Below, piece by piece: positions 19,363-28,390 of a DNA stretch of 48,573 nt. A program made the translations under genes and the position numbers. This stretch comes from Eubacterium sp. (GTDB lineage: Bacteria; Bacillota; Clostridia; Lachnospirales; Lachnospiraceae), in the NCBI GenBank assembly GCA_022769325.1, contig JALEKC010000028.1:1-48573 (forward strand), read 5' to 3'. Within the stretch, counting starts at the first letter, position 1. Every line of letters begins with the position of its first letter. A model generated the notes under the pieces. That model did not search any database. It was given only the letters and a program-made list of their open reading frames with translations, and was not told where the DNA came from.

Positions 19363-19769
19363 CTTCCCTCCGATTTTACGGCCCAAACTTGCTTTTTTCA
19401 TCCATCTGGCCGTAATTTTCTCTCGAACCAAGTAACTTCCCTCCGATTTTACGGCCAAATCTTGCTTTTTTCACCCATCTGGCCGTAATTTTCTCTCGAA
19501 CCAAGCGACTTCCCTCCGATTTTACGGCCAAATCTTGCTTTTTTACCTAATCTGGCCGTAATTTTCTCTCGAACCAAGTAACTTCACTCCAACTTTACGG
19601 CCAAAACTTGCTTTTTTCACCCATCTGGACGTAATTTTCTCTCGAATAGGGTGGCCCGGGGGCATATCTCAGCGATCCCCCTCCGCTTTTACGGCCAAAA
19701 CTTGCTTTTTTCACCCATCTGGCCGTAATTTTCTCTCGAATAGGGCGGCCCGGGGGCAAATCTCAGCGA
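19363..19769. repeat. Five tandem repeats (73, 73, 73, 94, 94 bp), each containing a TTACGGCC...GGCCGTAA hairpin
   Basis: Units start at 19363, 19436, 19509, 19582 and 19676; core ACTTTACGGCC/ATTTTACGGCC-AAAnCTTGCTTTTTTCACCCATCT-GGCCGTAATTTTCTCTCGAA. Last two units carry an alternative tail TAGGGYGGCCCGGGGGCAWATCTCAGCGA. Confidence 0.95.
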
Positions 19770-19885
19770 GTCACCGCGCATTACCGGCTTAAACATTCCG
19801 CACTATCGTGCTCCATGTTCTTACGCCCGACAAATACCATTTCGTGCAAGTACGATGGTTCATGTCAGACTTGTGCGACAAAAAT

Positions 19886-19924
19886 GGTCCTGTCACAACA
19901 ACGATAAATTGTTGTGACAGGACC
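19886..19924 (-). terminator. Terminator hairpin downstream of pdxT
   Basis: GGTCCTGTCACAACAA-cgataaa-TTGTTGTGACAGGACC; 16-bp perfect stem; minus strand continues ATTTTTGTCG. Confidence 0.8.
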
Positions 19925-19937
19925 CCTCACTTATTTT

Positions 19938-20528
19938 TTATGCAGCTTTTGCATTTTTGCGGCACATTGCCAAAAATTTCTGATGAATTGCCTGATTTTT
20001 ATCCAATTCCGGATGGAATGAAATCGCAATTTGATTGCCATATTGTACCCCAACAATATTTCCATCCACCTGTGCCACCACTTTTACACCGGCTTCAACA
20101 CTCTCAATGTATGGTGCTCGAATAAATGTCATAGGAATCTTTCCGAGCCCATCAAAATCAGCTTCTGTATAAAAGCTGCCCAACTGTCTTCCATAAGCAT
20201 TTCGTCGCACAGTAACCGGCAATGTTGCCAAGTGAACTGTATCGTCATCTGCTATTTTTTCTGATAATAGAATCATTCCTGCACAGGTTGCCAACACTGG
20301 CAGCCCATCTTCAATTTGTGTTTTTATCTTGTCAAACAAATGAAGCTCGCGAAGCAGTTTTCCCTGCACTGTGCTCTCACCGCCGGGGAGAATCAACCCG
20401 TCTAGTTTTTGATCCAAATCCTTCTCTTGACGAATCTCAACACACTGTGCCCCCAAGCTTTCCATAACTTTAATATGTTCCGCAAACGCTCCTTGAACAG
20501 CAAGTACACCTATTTTCATGGGTTCCAC
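19938..20528 (-). CDS. pdxT: Pyridoxal 5'-phosphate synthase glutaminase subunit PdxT
   Basis: MKIGVLAVQGAFAEHIKVMESLGAQ, LILPGGEST, LATCAGMILLS, FHPEL. Confidence 0.97.
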   Translation of the reverse strand: MEPMKIGVLAVQGAFAEHIKVMESLGAQCVEIRQEKDLDQKLDGLILPGGESTVQGKLLRELHLFDKIKTQIEDGLPVLATCAGMILLSEKIADDDTVHLATLPVTVRRNAYGRQLGSFYTEADFDGLGKIPMTFIRAPYIESVEAGVKVVAQVDGNIVGVQYGNQIAISFHPELDKNQAIHQKFLAMCRKNAKAA

Positions 20529-20538
20529 TTCCTTTCCA

Positions 20539-21411
20539 TCATTTTCCGCGTTCTGCCATTAAAAGTTCGATTTCCTGTTCATTGATACCAACCATTGCTT
20601 CACCGAGATCTTCGGACAATTTTGCAATCATATCTGCGTCAGTATAATTTGTTACTGCTTTTACAATTGCCTGGGCACGTTTTTCCGGATTTCCGGATTT
20701 GAAAATACCAGAGCCAACAAAAACTCCTTCTGCCCCAAGTTGCATCATCAACGCAGCGTCCGCTGGAGTAGCCACACCACCTGCTGCAAAATTTACAACC
20801 GGAATACGTCCATTGTCATGTACATATTGAACCAAATCATAAGGAACCTGAAGATTTTTTGCTTCATCATATAACTCATCCTCACGCATGGATGTAATCT
20901 TAGCAATCTCCTGATTCATCATACGCATATGACGTACCGCCTGAACAACATCTCCTGTTCCCGGCTCTCCCTTTGTACGAATCATAGAGGCACCTTCATT
21001 AATTCGACGCAAGGCTTCTCCTAAATCTTTTGCGCCACATACAAATGGTACTTTAAATTTCGTTTTATCAATGTGGTATTTGTCATCTGCCGGAGAAAGC
21101 ACTTCGCTTTCATCAATATAATCAATTTCAATAGCTTCCAAAAGCTGTGCTTCAACAAAATGACCGATACGACATTTTGCCATAACCGGAATAGAAACCG
21201 CTTCCTGAATCCCCTTGATCATCTTCGGGTCACTCATACGTGCCACGCCTCCAGCCGCACGAATATCCGCTGGAATACGCTCAAGTGCCATGACTGCGCA
21301 TGCTCCCGCGCTTTCTGCAATCTTAGCCTGTTCCGGTGTGGTAACGTCCATAATAACGCCACCCTTTAACATCTGTGCCAATTCTTTATTCAATTTATAT
21401 CTTTCATTCAT
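20539..21411 (-). CDS. pdxS: Pyridoxal 5'-phosphate synthase lyase subunit PdxS
   Basis: [55 protein letters not shown]; adjacent to pdxT. Confidence 0.98.
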   Translation of the reverse strand: MNERYKLNKELAQMLKGGVIMDVTTPEQAKIAESAGACAVMALERIPADIRAAGGVARMSDPKMIKGIQEAVSIPVMAKCRIGHFVEAQLLEAIEIDYIDESEVLSPADDKYHIDKTKFKVPFVCGAKDLGEALRRINEGASMIRTKGEPGTGDVVQAVRHMRMMNQEIAKITSMREDELYDEAKNLQVPYDLVQYVHDNGRIPVVNFAAGGVATPADAALMMQLGAEGVFVGSGIFKSGNPEKRAQAIVKAVTNYTDADMIAKLSEDLGEAMVGINEQEIELLMAERGK

Positions 21412-21516
21412 TGTATGTATCCTCCTATGAACTTATCTCATTTTCGCATTTGCATCTTATAGAACATGTTCATTTTGAATGATACATCATATCTGGCATT
21501 TTGAAAATATCCAGTT

Positions 21517-22425
21517 CTATTTGTTTTGGCATGCCAGTTTCTTTTGCCGCACTCTAACCACAATCCAAGCCACAACTCCAACCACAACGATAACTGCAGA
21601 AAGAAGCTGTGATACCGCAATCCCGGTCTTTGCAATCTGAAGTTGGTCCGTACGAAGACCTTCAATCCATACTCTTCCCAACGCGTATCCCACAAGATAA
21701 ATCAAAAATATTTCGCCATTGAATTTCTTCTTTTTTGTAAAGACCAAAATCAGTACAAGAACCAAAATATTCCACAGTGATTCATACAAAAAAGTCGGAT
21801 GCACTTGTATATATTGAATCCCATCAAAGGTTGTTATATGGTCTCTCATCGCTTCTGTAATATTGGCCGAATTTACCTGATCCACACGAAGTCGCATGGC
21901 AAATAATCCATTGGTATATTCTCCGAAAGCTTCCCGATTGAAAAAATTTCCATAGCGACCAATAATTTGCCCCAGAACCAGGCCTCCAACTGCTGTATCA
22001 GCCAGCAAAAAGAAATTGTATTTTTTTACCTTACAATATATAATAGCTGTCAAAACAGCAGCAATCACAGCGCCATAAATGGCCATGCCACCGCCACGAG
22101 TATTAAAAACCTGCAATAAATTGTCTTTATAATAGTCCCAACTAAATGCAACATAATACAATCTTGCGCCAATTATAGAGAAAATAATAGCATATATCGC
22201 AAAGTCTGTGTATACTTCTTTTTTCTGATTGGTTCGTTTTGCCTGAAAACAAGCAAGCCATAATCCTGACAACATTCCAATTGCAATAATGATTCCATAA
22301 TATGCAATGGTAAAACTTCCAATGGTAATTCCTTTTGGAAGATGTGGGATGTATATTCCAAGATTGGGGAATGCTATTTCTGCTGTTTCCATTTTATTTA
22401 CCTCTCTTTCCAGCCCATACTTCAC
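21517..22425 (-). CDS. lgt: Prolipoprotein diacylglyceryl transferase
   Basis: IGRYGNFFNREAFGEYT (Lgt signature), multi-TM, HPTFLYESLWN. Annotated start includes a leader MKYGLEREVNK; the true start may be the downstream Met. Confidence 0.95.
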   Translation of the reverse strand: MKYGLEREVNKMETAEIAFPNLGIYIPHLPKGITIGSFTIAYYGIIIAIGMLSGLWLACFQAKRTNQKKEVYTDFAIYAIIFSIIGARLYYVAFSWDYYKDNLLQVFNTRGGGMAIYGAVIAAVLTAIIYCKVKKYNFFLLADTAVGGLVLGQIIGRYGNFFNREAFGEYTNGLFAMRLRVDQVNSANITEAMRDHITTFDGIQYIQVHPTFLYESLWNILVLVLILVFTKKKKFNGEIFLIYLVGYALGRVWIEGLRTDQLQIAKTGIAVSQLLSAVIVVVGVVAWIVVRVRQKKLACQNK

Positions 22426-22431
22426 TTCACT

Positions 22432-22472
22432 CCCCCACTCGCACTTCGCTCCGCTTCGTGCTCCTGTGGGGG
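22432..22472. repeat. GC-rich stem-loop next to the MITE-like element
   Basis: CCCCCAC...GTGGGGG, 7-bp arms enclosing GCAC...GTGC. Confidence 0.6.
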
Positions 22473-22473
22473 C

Positions 22474-22612
22474 GCTCGCTAATCCCTACCTTTTCCATTC
22501 TTGCTAGCGCAAGATATCATAAACCTACAACAAACCTTCCTGCAACAAATTCAGTTGCAGAGGCTTGCTGTAGGTTTATGATACTCCTTGGAAAAGGTAG
22601 GGATTGCTCGCT
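22474..22612. mobile_element. MITE-like inverted-repeat element with 7-bp flanking direct repeat
   Basis: GCTCGCT (22474-22480) | AATCCCTACCTTTTCCA (22481-22497) ... TGGAAAAGGTAGGGATT (22589-22605) | GCTCGCT (22606-22612); internal arms TATCATAAACCTACA/TGTAGGTTTATGATA (22515-22529/22569-22583). Confidence 0.7.
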
Positions 22613-22615
22613 TGA

Positions 22616-23713
22616 TTACACGTTAAACCGAAAGAGAACGACGTCGCCGTCCTGGACAACATATTCTTTTCCTTCGGAACGAACGAGGCCTTTTTCTTTG
22701 GCTCCGTTGTAGCTTCCATTTTCCACCAAATGTTCATAACTTACAACCTCAGCACGGATAAAACCGCGTTCGAAATCGGTATGGATTTTTCCTGCTGCTT
22801 GTGGCGCTTTGGTTCCTTTTGTAATTGTCCATGCTTTCGTCTCCATCTCACCACTAGTAATATAACTAATAAGACCAAGAAGCTTATAACTTGCTTTAAT
22901 CAGTTTTTCCAAACCAGACTCTGCGATTCCCAAGTCCTCCAAAAACATTTTCTTCTCTTCCTCATCCAATTCTGCAATTTCTTGCTCAATTTGTGCACAA
23001 ATAACAAATACTTCTGAATTTTCATCTGCCGCAAACTGACGTACCTTCGACACATACTCATTGGATGCTCCATCGTCAGCCAGGTCATCTTCGGAAACAT
23101 TTGCTGCATAAATAACCGGTTTTGCTGTCAAAAGATTGTACTCTTTAAACCATGCTTCTTCCTCTTCTCCCTGCAATTCAAAATTTTTCGCAAGATGTCC
23201 CTCTTCCAAAAATGCCTTCAATCGATTTAACATTTCCACTTCTGCTGCCAGTTTTTTATCTGCTCTGGCTGCCTTGATACTCTTTGCCAAACGTCTCTCC
23301 AAAATTTCAATATCCGAAAAAATCAATTCAAGATTAATCGTCTCAATGTCACGAAGGGGATCAATGCTTCCATCCACATGAACAATGTTGGTATCTTCGA
23401 AACAACGTACCACATGCACAATGGCATCTACCTCACGGATATTGGATAAAAACTGGTTTCCAAGTCCTTCCCCCTTAGAAGCCCCTTTAACCAATCCGGC
23501 AATATCTACAAATTCAATGACAGCCGGCACAACTTTTGCCGAATTGTTCATCTTTGCCAGCACATCCAGTCTCTCATCTGGCACAGGCACGACACCGACA
23601 TTTGGATCAATCGTACAAAATGGATAATTTGCCGACTCTGCTCCTGCCTTTGTCAGTGAATTAAAAAGTGTACTTTTTCCCACGTTGGGGAGACCAACGA
23701 TTCCAAGTTTCAT
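22616..23713 (-). CDS. ychF: Redox-regulated ATPase YchF
   Basis: [49 protein letters not shown]-like C-terminus [12 protein letters not shown]. Confidence 0.97.
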   Translation of the reverse strand: MKLGIVGLPNVGKSTLFNSLTKAGAESANYPFCTIDPNVGVVPVPDERLDVLAKMNNSAKVVPAVIEFVDIAGLVKGASKGEGLGNQFLSNIREVDAIVHVVRCFEDTNIVHVDGSIDPLRDIETINLELIFSDIEILERRLAKSIKAARADKKLAAEVEMLNRLKAFLEEGHLAKNFELQGEEEEAWFKEYNLLTAKPVIYAANVSEDDLADDGASNEYVSKVRQFAADENSEVFVICAQIEQEIAELDEEEKKMFLEDLGIAESGLEKLIKASYKLLGLISYITSGEMETKAWTITKGTKAPQAAGKIHTDFERGFIRAEVVSYEHLVENGSYNGAKEKGLVRSEGKEYVVQDGDVVLFRFNV

Positions 23714-23951
23714 AATTATATCTTTCCTTTCTTTCTATCCTCATTTCGTTTTTTCCAGCAAAATAAAACTCAAAAGTAATCATACCATAAATAAAAGAAA
23801 AAGTAAAATACGAAATCACTCTTCTTTCATTTCCATTCCTTCCGGACTGTCCGGCATATGATGATTCAATGTGGAAGGCATACCATCATCAAGCTTTCAA
23901 AATCCCGGCAAATAGAACCGTATGACCCCTGGAGGAATCCCCCGCCAGAAA

Positions 23952-23985
23952 AATCTAAAGCACATCCCTCTTACGGAATGTGCTT
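23952..23985 (-). terminator. Terminator downstream of rpe
   Basis: Minus strand AAGCACATTccgtaagaggGATGTGCTT followed by TAGATTTTT. Confidence 0.7.
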
Positions 23986-23990
23986 CTCTC

Positions 23991-24662
23991 TTATCGAATC
24001 TTTTCCTCAAATTCCATGGCCTTGCGGAATGCTTTTACATTTTCCACAACATTTCCATGGAATACTTTGGTGCCGGCCACAATCACATTGGCCCCCGCAT
24101 CCATAACTTCATAAATGTTATTCAAATCCACACCGCCATCTACTTCAATATCCACATCCAATCCATTTTCGTCAATATACTCACGCAAGCGACGAATCTT
24201 ATCAAACGTATCTCTACGAATTTTTTGACCGCCATATCCCGGTTCCACTGTCATAATCAGAACCATGTATACTTTCGGAAGAATATCAAGAATACCATCA
24301 ATGTCTGTCATAGGTTTGATGGACACTGCCGGTTTTTTCCCCACCTTAATGATCTCATCGATGGTGGCTTCCAAATCACTGCAGGCCTCCGCATGTACCG
24401 TGATTCCATCGGAGCCTGCATAAGCGAACTCCCGCACATACCGGATTGGCTCCTGGACCATCAAATGCACATCAAAAAAAGTATCCACGCAATGTCGAAT
24501 CCCCTCTATCACAGGAATACCGAATGAAATATTGTTTACAAACATCCCATCCATGATATCAATGTGTATATAGTCTGCTCCTGCTTTGGTAACGGTTTCC
24601 AGTTCTTCTCCAAGCCGTGAAATATCCGCTGCTAAAATTGAAGGTGACAACTTATAATCCAT
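23991..24662 (-). CDS. rpe: Ribulose-phosphate 3-epimerase
   Basis: LSPSILAADISRLGEEL, HIDIMDGMFVNNISFG, MTVEPGYGGQ, EVDGGV. Confidence 0.97.
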   Translation of the reverse strand: MDYKLSPSILAADISRLGEELETVTKAGADYIHIDIMDGMFVNNISFGIPVIEGIRHCVDTFFDVHLMVQEPIRYVREFAYAGSDGITVHAEACSDLEATIDEIIKVGKKPAVSIKPMTDIDGILDILPKVYMVLIMTVEPGYGGQKIRRDTFDKIRRLREYIDENGLDVDIEVDGGVDLNNIYEVMDAGANVIVAGTKVFHGNVVENVKAFRKAMEFEEKIR

Positions 24663-24680
24663 AATATTCCCCCATTTTCA

Positions 24681-25583
24681 TTAGTTATATTTTCTCTTTT
24701 CCCATTCTTTTATTTCTTCATACATCTGAAGATAATTATCATAACGAACCTTACTGATTTCACCTTTTTCCAAGGCCTCTTTCACTTTACAGGCAGGCTC
24801 ATGTGTATGGGTACACCCCAAAAATCTGCATTGTCCTTCATAAGGTATAAATTCAGTAAAATAATCTTTCAATTCTTCTTTGGCAATCTCCGGAATTTTT
24901 AGAGAACTAAATCCTGGTGTGTCAAATAAATATGTATCGGCATCAATGCAAAACAATTCCGAATGTCTGGTAGTATGTCTTCCTCTTCCGATTTTCTCAC
25001 TTACGGTTCCTGTCTCCATCCCGGCATCCGGATAAATTTCATTGAGAGTACTGGATTTCCCCACTCCGGAAGGTCCTGCCAGCACGGTTGTCTTTCCCTT
25101 CAATACCGCCTGTAGTTTTTGCAAACCGACTTTCTCTTTGGTACTGATGGAAAGAACCTGATTGACACATTTTTCATATACGTCCATCAGTTGATCTGCT
25201 TCCTGCTTTGAAACAATATCGGATTTGTTAAAGCAGATTATGGTATCAACCCCTTGTCTTTCCATCATTACAAGAAATCGATCCAAAAGATTGAGGTTGG
25301 GCATGGGATCTGCCATGGCAAATATCACTACAGCCTGGTCGACATTAGCCACTTCCGGCCGAATCAGTTGATTTTTCCTTGGCAGAATTTCTTCGATATT
25401 TCCCGTCTTGCCCTCTCGGGAAACCACTTGTATTCGAACATTGTCTCCTACAAGTGGTTTGATTTTATCTTTGCGGAATCCGCCTTTGGCTTTACATTCA
25501 TAAGTTTGCGCCATTCCATTTTCGACACAATTCACATAATAAAACCCGGCAATTCCTTTAATGATTTTTCCTGTTAATTCCAT
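24681..25583 (-). CDS. rsgA: Ribosome small subunit-dependent GTPase RsgA
   Basis: Circularly permuted GTPase: NKSDIV, GPSGVGKSSTLN, DTPGFSSL; Zn motif CRFLGCTHTHEPACKV. Confidence 0.96.
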   Translation of the reverse strand: MELTGKIIKGIAGFYYVNCVENGMAQTYECKAKGGFRKDKIKPLVGDNVRIQVVSREGKTGNIEEILPRKNQLIRPEVANVDQAVVIFAMADPMPNLNLLDRFLVMMERQGVDTIICFNKSDIVSKQEADQLMDVYEKCVNQVLSISTKEKVGLQKLQAVLKGKTTVLAGPSGVGKSSTLNEIYPDAGMETGTVSEKIGRGRHTTRHSELFCIDADTYLFDTPGFSSLKIPEIAKEELKDYFTEFIPYEGQCRFLGCTHTHEPACKVKEALEKGEISKVRYDNYLQMYEEIKEWEKRKYN

Positions 25584-27631
25584 TAATTCGATACCCTCTT
25601 AAAGGTTACATTATATGTTGCAACCTGCTGGCCATCGCGATAAACCGTGATTTCTCCCTGATTTGCACTGCTTCCCTTGATGCCATCCAAGGTCCATGGG
25701 AAATCATAATAAGTTTTATCTTCTTCACGAACCGTTGTCGTATTGCCATCCTGCTTGAGTACCACTTTGATTCTTCCGGTATCTGTCTCATATTCAAAAG
25801 GCTGGGCAATGGTCACGCTTCCCTCGTAAGTATAAGTCACTTCCGGTCCAAGACTCAGGGTAATATCAATGCTGCTGCCTTCTTCCACTTCATTTCCGGA
25901 AGATACACTCTGGACACAGACACGGTTTTTCTGCGTCGAAGAATAACTCTTTGACTCTGCGCCATATTTCAATCCAACTTTTCCCAATGCCGCTTTTGCC
26001 TGGCTTCGGGTCATTCCCAAAAGATTTGGTACTTTGACGTATTTGGTCTCTTCCCCTTTACTTGGATAAATTGTAATGGTAGAACCTTTATCCACTTTTT
26101 TACCGGCAGCCGGCTTTGTATATGCCACTTTACCAATTTGCTGGGTACTATATACATCTTCCCCCTGTTTTACTTTAAATCCTTTATCATTTAAAGTCTG
26201 GTAAGCATCGGTAATGGTATCTCCCGTAGTATCCGGGATTGACACCTGCTCCACACCACTACTGACAATCAATTCCACTTTTTCACCTTTTTGAACCGTG
26301 GAACCGGCAGCGGGGCTGGTACGGATAATATAACCTTTCTCGACTTCATCGGAAGACTCTTCCGTCACCGTACAGGTAATATCATAATTACCCAAATCCG
26401 TCTCGGCGTAATCTTTAATTTTATTGGTATAATCTTCGAGAACAACTTCTTCACCATTCGGTGAACTTCCAGGATTTGCCGTCTCAGTAACACTCGAATT
26501 GTTGTCGGAGTCCTCACTCGGTTTGGCACTTCCCCAAAAACCAAGAACACGGCCAACCATATAAAGCACCACAAGTCCGATGATAATTGCCACAGCGATA
26601 CTTCCAAATACCAAGGCTTTTTCCAACTTTGGATCCACATCCGAAGAATTCTCCGGCTCATCCGGATCCTCCGTTTCCGGTTCTGCCGGCGGTTCTCCCA
26701 CCGGTCCCATACCCTTACGAGAGGCATTTCGAAGAGTATCTACATCATCTTTGGACATAAAAATCGTCCCATCATTTTTATATAAATTTCCGATGACACC
26801 GTACTCTCCCGATGGGTCTTGTAAAAACATTTTCAAATCCGCAATCAAATCTGCAACACAACTGTACCGTAATTCTGTTTTCTTTTGCATACATTTATTT
26901 ACAATATTGCTGATTCCTTTTGGTATCGTGGCATCCAAAGCTGCCAATGGCACGGCATCTTCCTGAATATGCGCAAGAGCAATGGCAACGGCACTTTCTC
27001 CGTTAAAAGGTAACGTACCACTCAACATCTCATACATGGTTACACCAAGAGAATAAATGTCACTCTTTTCATCACTATAGCCGCCTCTTGCCTGCTCCGG
27101 TGAAATATAATGAACAGAACCCATGGCATTTGCCGTAATGGTATTGGAACTTGCTGCTTTGGCAATTCCAAAATCCGTCACTTTTGCCGTTCCATCCCGG
27201 GCAATCAATATATTTTGAGGTTTTATATCCCGGTGAATGATATGATTACTATGGGCAGCCTCAAGTCCGTTTGCAATCTGAAGTGCGATACCAACTGCCT
27301 CTTTTACAGTCAATTTTCCTTTTTCTTCAATATACTTTTTTAACGTAATGCCATCTACCAGTTCCATGACAATATAATACATGCCATTTTCTTCGCCTAC
27401 ATCGTAAATGCCAACAATATTCGGATGGGAAATACCGGCAATAGCCTGAGCTTCCCCACGAAATTTCGTCACAAATTTTGTATCTTCACTATAGTCCTGT
27501 TTTAGTATTTTTATAGCCACATATCGATTCAGCCGGTGACACTTTGCGCGGAATACATCAGCCATACCGCCACTACCGACTTTATCAAGTATTTCATAAC
27601 GATCACCAATAATGGTTCCTATACTTACCAA
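25583..27631 (-). CDS. prkC: PASTA-domain Ser/Thr protein kinase (PrkC/Stk1)
   Basis: Kinase motifs GSGGMADVF, HRDIKPQNIL, DFGIAKA; TM; three PASTA-like domains plus a C-terminal domain. ORF listed to 27655, but GGAGG precedes TTG at 27631 (GGAGGCGTTATTTTGGTAAGTATAGG). Confidence 0.95.
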   Translation of the reverse strand: MVSIGTIIGDRYEILDKVGSGGMADVFRAKCHRLNRYVAIKILKQDYSEDTKFVTKFRGEAQAIAGISHPNIVGIYDVGEENGMYYIVMELVDGITLKKYIEEKGKLTVKEAVGIALQIANGLEAAHSNHIIHRDIKPQNILIARDGTAKVTDFGIAKAASSNTITANAMGSVHYISPEQARGGYSDEKSDIYSLGVTMYEMLSGTLPFNGESAVAIALAHIQEDAVPLAALDATIPKGISNIVNKCMQKKTELRYSCVADLIADLKMFLQDPSGEYGVIGNLYKNDGTIFMSKDDVDTLRNASRKGMGPVGEPPAEPETEDPDEPENSSDVDPKLEKALVFGSIAVAIIIGLVVLYMVGRVLGFWGSAKPSEDSDNNSSVTETANPGSSPNGEEVVLEDYTNKIKDYAETDLGNYDITCTVTEESSDEVEKGYIIRTSPAAGSTVQKGEKVELIVSSGVEQVSIPDTTGDTITDAYQTLNDKGFKVKQGEDVYSTQQIGKVAYTKPAAGKKVDKGSTITIYPSKGEETKYVKVPNLLGMTRSQAKAALGKVGLKYGAESKSYSSTQKNRVCVQSVSSGNEVEEGSSIDITLSLGPEVTYTYEGSVTIAQPFEYETDTGRIKVVLKQDGNTTTVREEDKTYYDFPWTLDGIKGSSANQGEITVYRDGQQVATYNVTFKRVSN

Positions 27632-27655
27632 AATAACGCCTCCATTCTCTCTCAT

Positions 27656-28378
27656 TTAAATTCGGACAAGAACAACACTGATATTATCTTTTCCTCCAGC
27701 CGCATTTGCCTCGTCCACAAGCTGTTTTGCAGCTTTTTCCATATTTTCTTCATTTTGCTTTATAATGGATTCTATCGTCTTATCTTCCAACATATTGGAT
27801 AAGCCGTCTGAACACAACAAAAGCACGTCCCCTTCTTCCACTTCGATTTCAAAACAATCTGCTTTGACCTCCGGATTGGTACCAAGAGCCCGTGTAATAA
27901 TATTCTTATTTGGATGTGTGCGCATCTCCTCTTTTTGCAATTTCCCGGACTGTACCATCTCTTCAACCAGAGAATGATCCACTGTCACCTGGGACAACGT
28001 TTCCTTACACACATAAAGTCTGGAATCTCCAACATTAACAATATATACCATTTTCCCCAATACCATAGCGGCAACAATGGTAGTTCCCATACCGAAATAG
28101 GCCGGATCTTCATTGGACGTCTGATATACTTTCTCATTGGCTGCAGCTACAGCCTGTTCAAAGATTCCTATGGGAGTAATCTCTGTACTCTTTTGAATCT
28201 GTGATACAACCTCCTCCACACACATTCGTGAAGCAGTATCTCCTGCATTATGGCCTCCCATACCGTCGGCCACAATAAACAGATTTGGGAAACTTCCAAT
28301 TTCTTTGTCCTGACAAAAAATATAATCCTGGTTGGCAGTTCTCATGCGTCCCGTATCTGTTATCGAAAATGTTTGCAC
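27656..28378 (-). CDS. stp: PP2C-family protein phosphatase (PrpC/Stp)
   Basis: VADGMGGHNAGDTASR, GDSRLYV, LLCSDGLSNML, GGKDNISVVLV; next to prkC. Confidence 0.96.
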   Translation of the reverse strand: MQTFSITDTGRMRTANQDYIFCQDKEIGSFPNLFIVADGMGGHNAGDTASRMCVEEVVSQIQKSTEITPIGIFEQAVAAANEKVYQTSNEDPAYFGMGTTIVAAMVLGKMVYIVNVGDSRLYVCKETLSQVTVDHSLVEEMVQSGKLQKEEMRTHPNKNIITRALGTNPEVKADCFEIEVEEGDVLLLCSDGLSNMLEDKTIESIIKQNEENMEKAAKQLVDEANAAGGKDNISVVLVRI

Positions 28379-28390
28379 AGTCTAACCTCC

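Noticed and set aside
19363-19769. CRISPR array
   Set aside because: Repeats are long and directly abutting, with no variable spacers and no cas genes; each unit is a full hairpin copy.
19808-20125. 105-aa plus-strand ORF overlapping the pdxT terminator and pdxT
   Set aside because: It runs through the 16-bp terminator stem and antisense to pdxT; no protein-like features.
21462-21471. SOS/LexA box (GAACATGTTC)
   Set aside because: Gram-positive SOS boxes have GAAC and GTTC separated by four bases; here the gap is two, and pdxS is not an expected SOS gene.
22481-22605. Simple rho-independent terminator of ychF
   Set aside because: The minus strand after the hairpin continues AGCGAGCGCCCCCAC with no U-tract, and TIRs plus flanking direct repeats fit an inserted element better.
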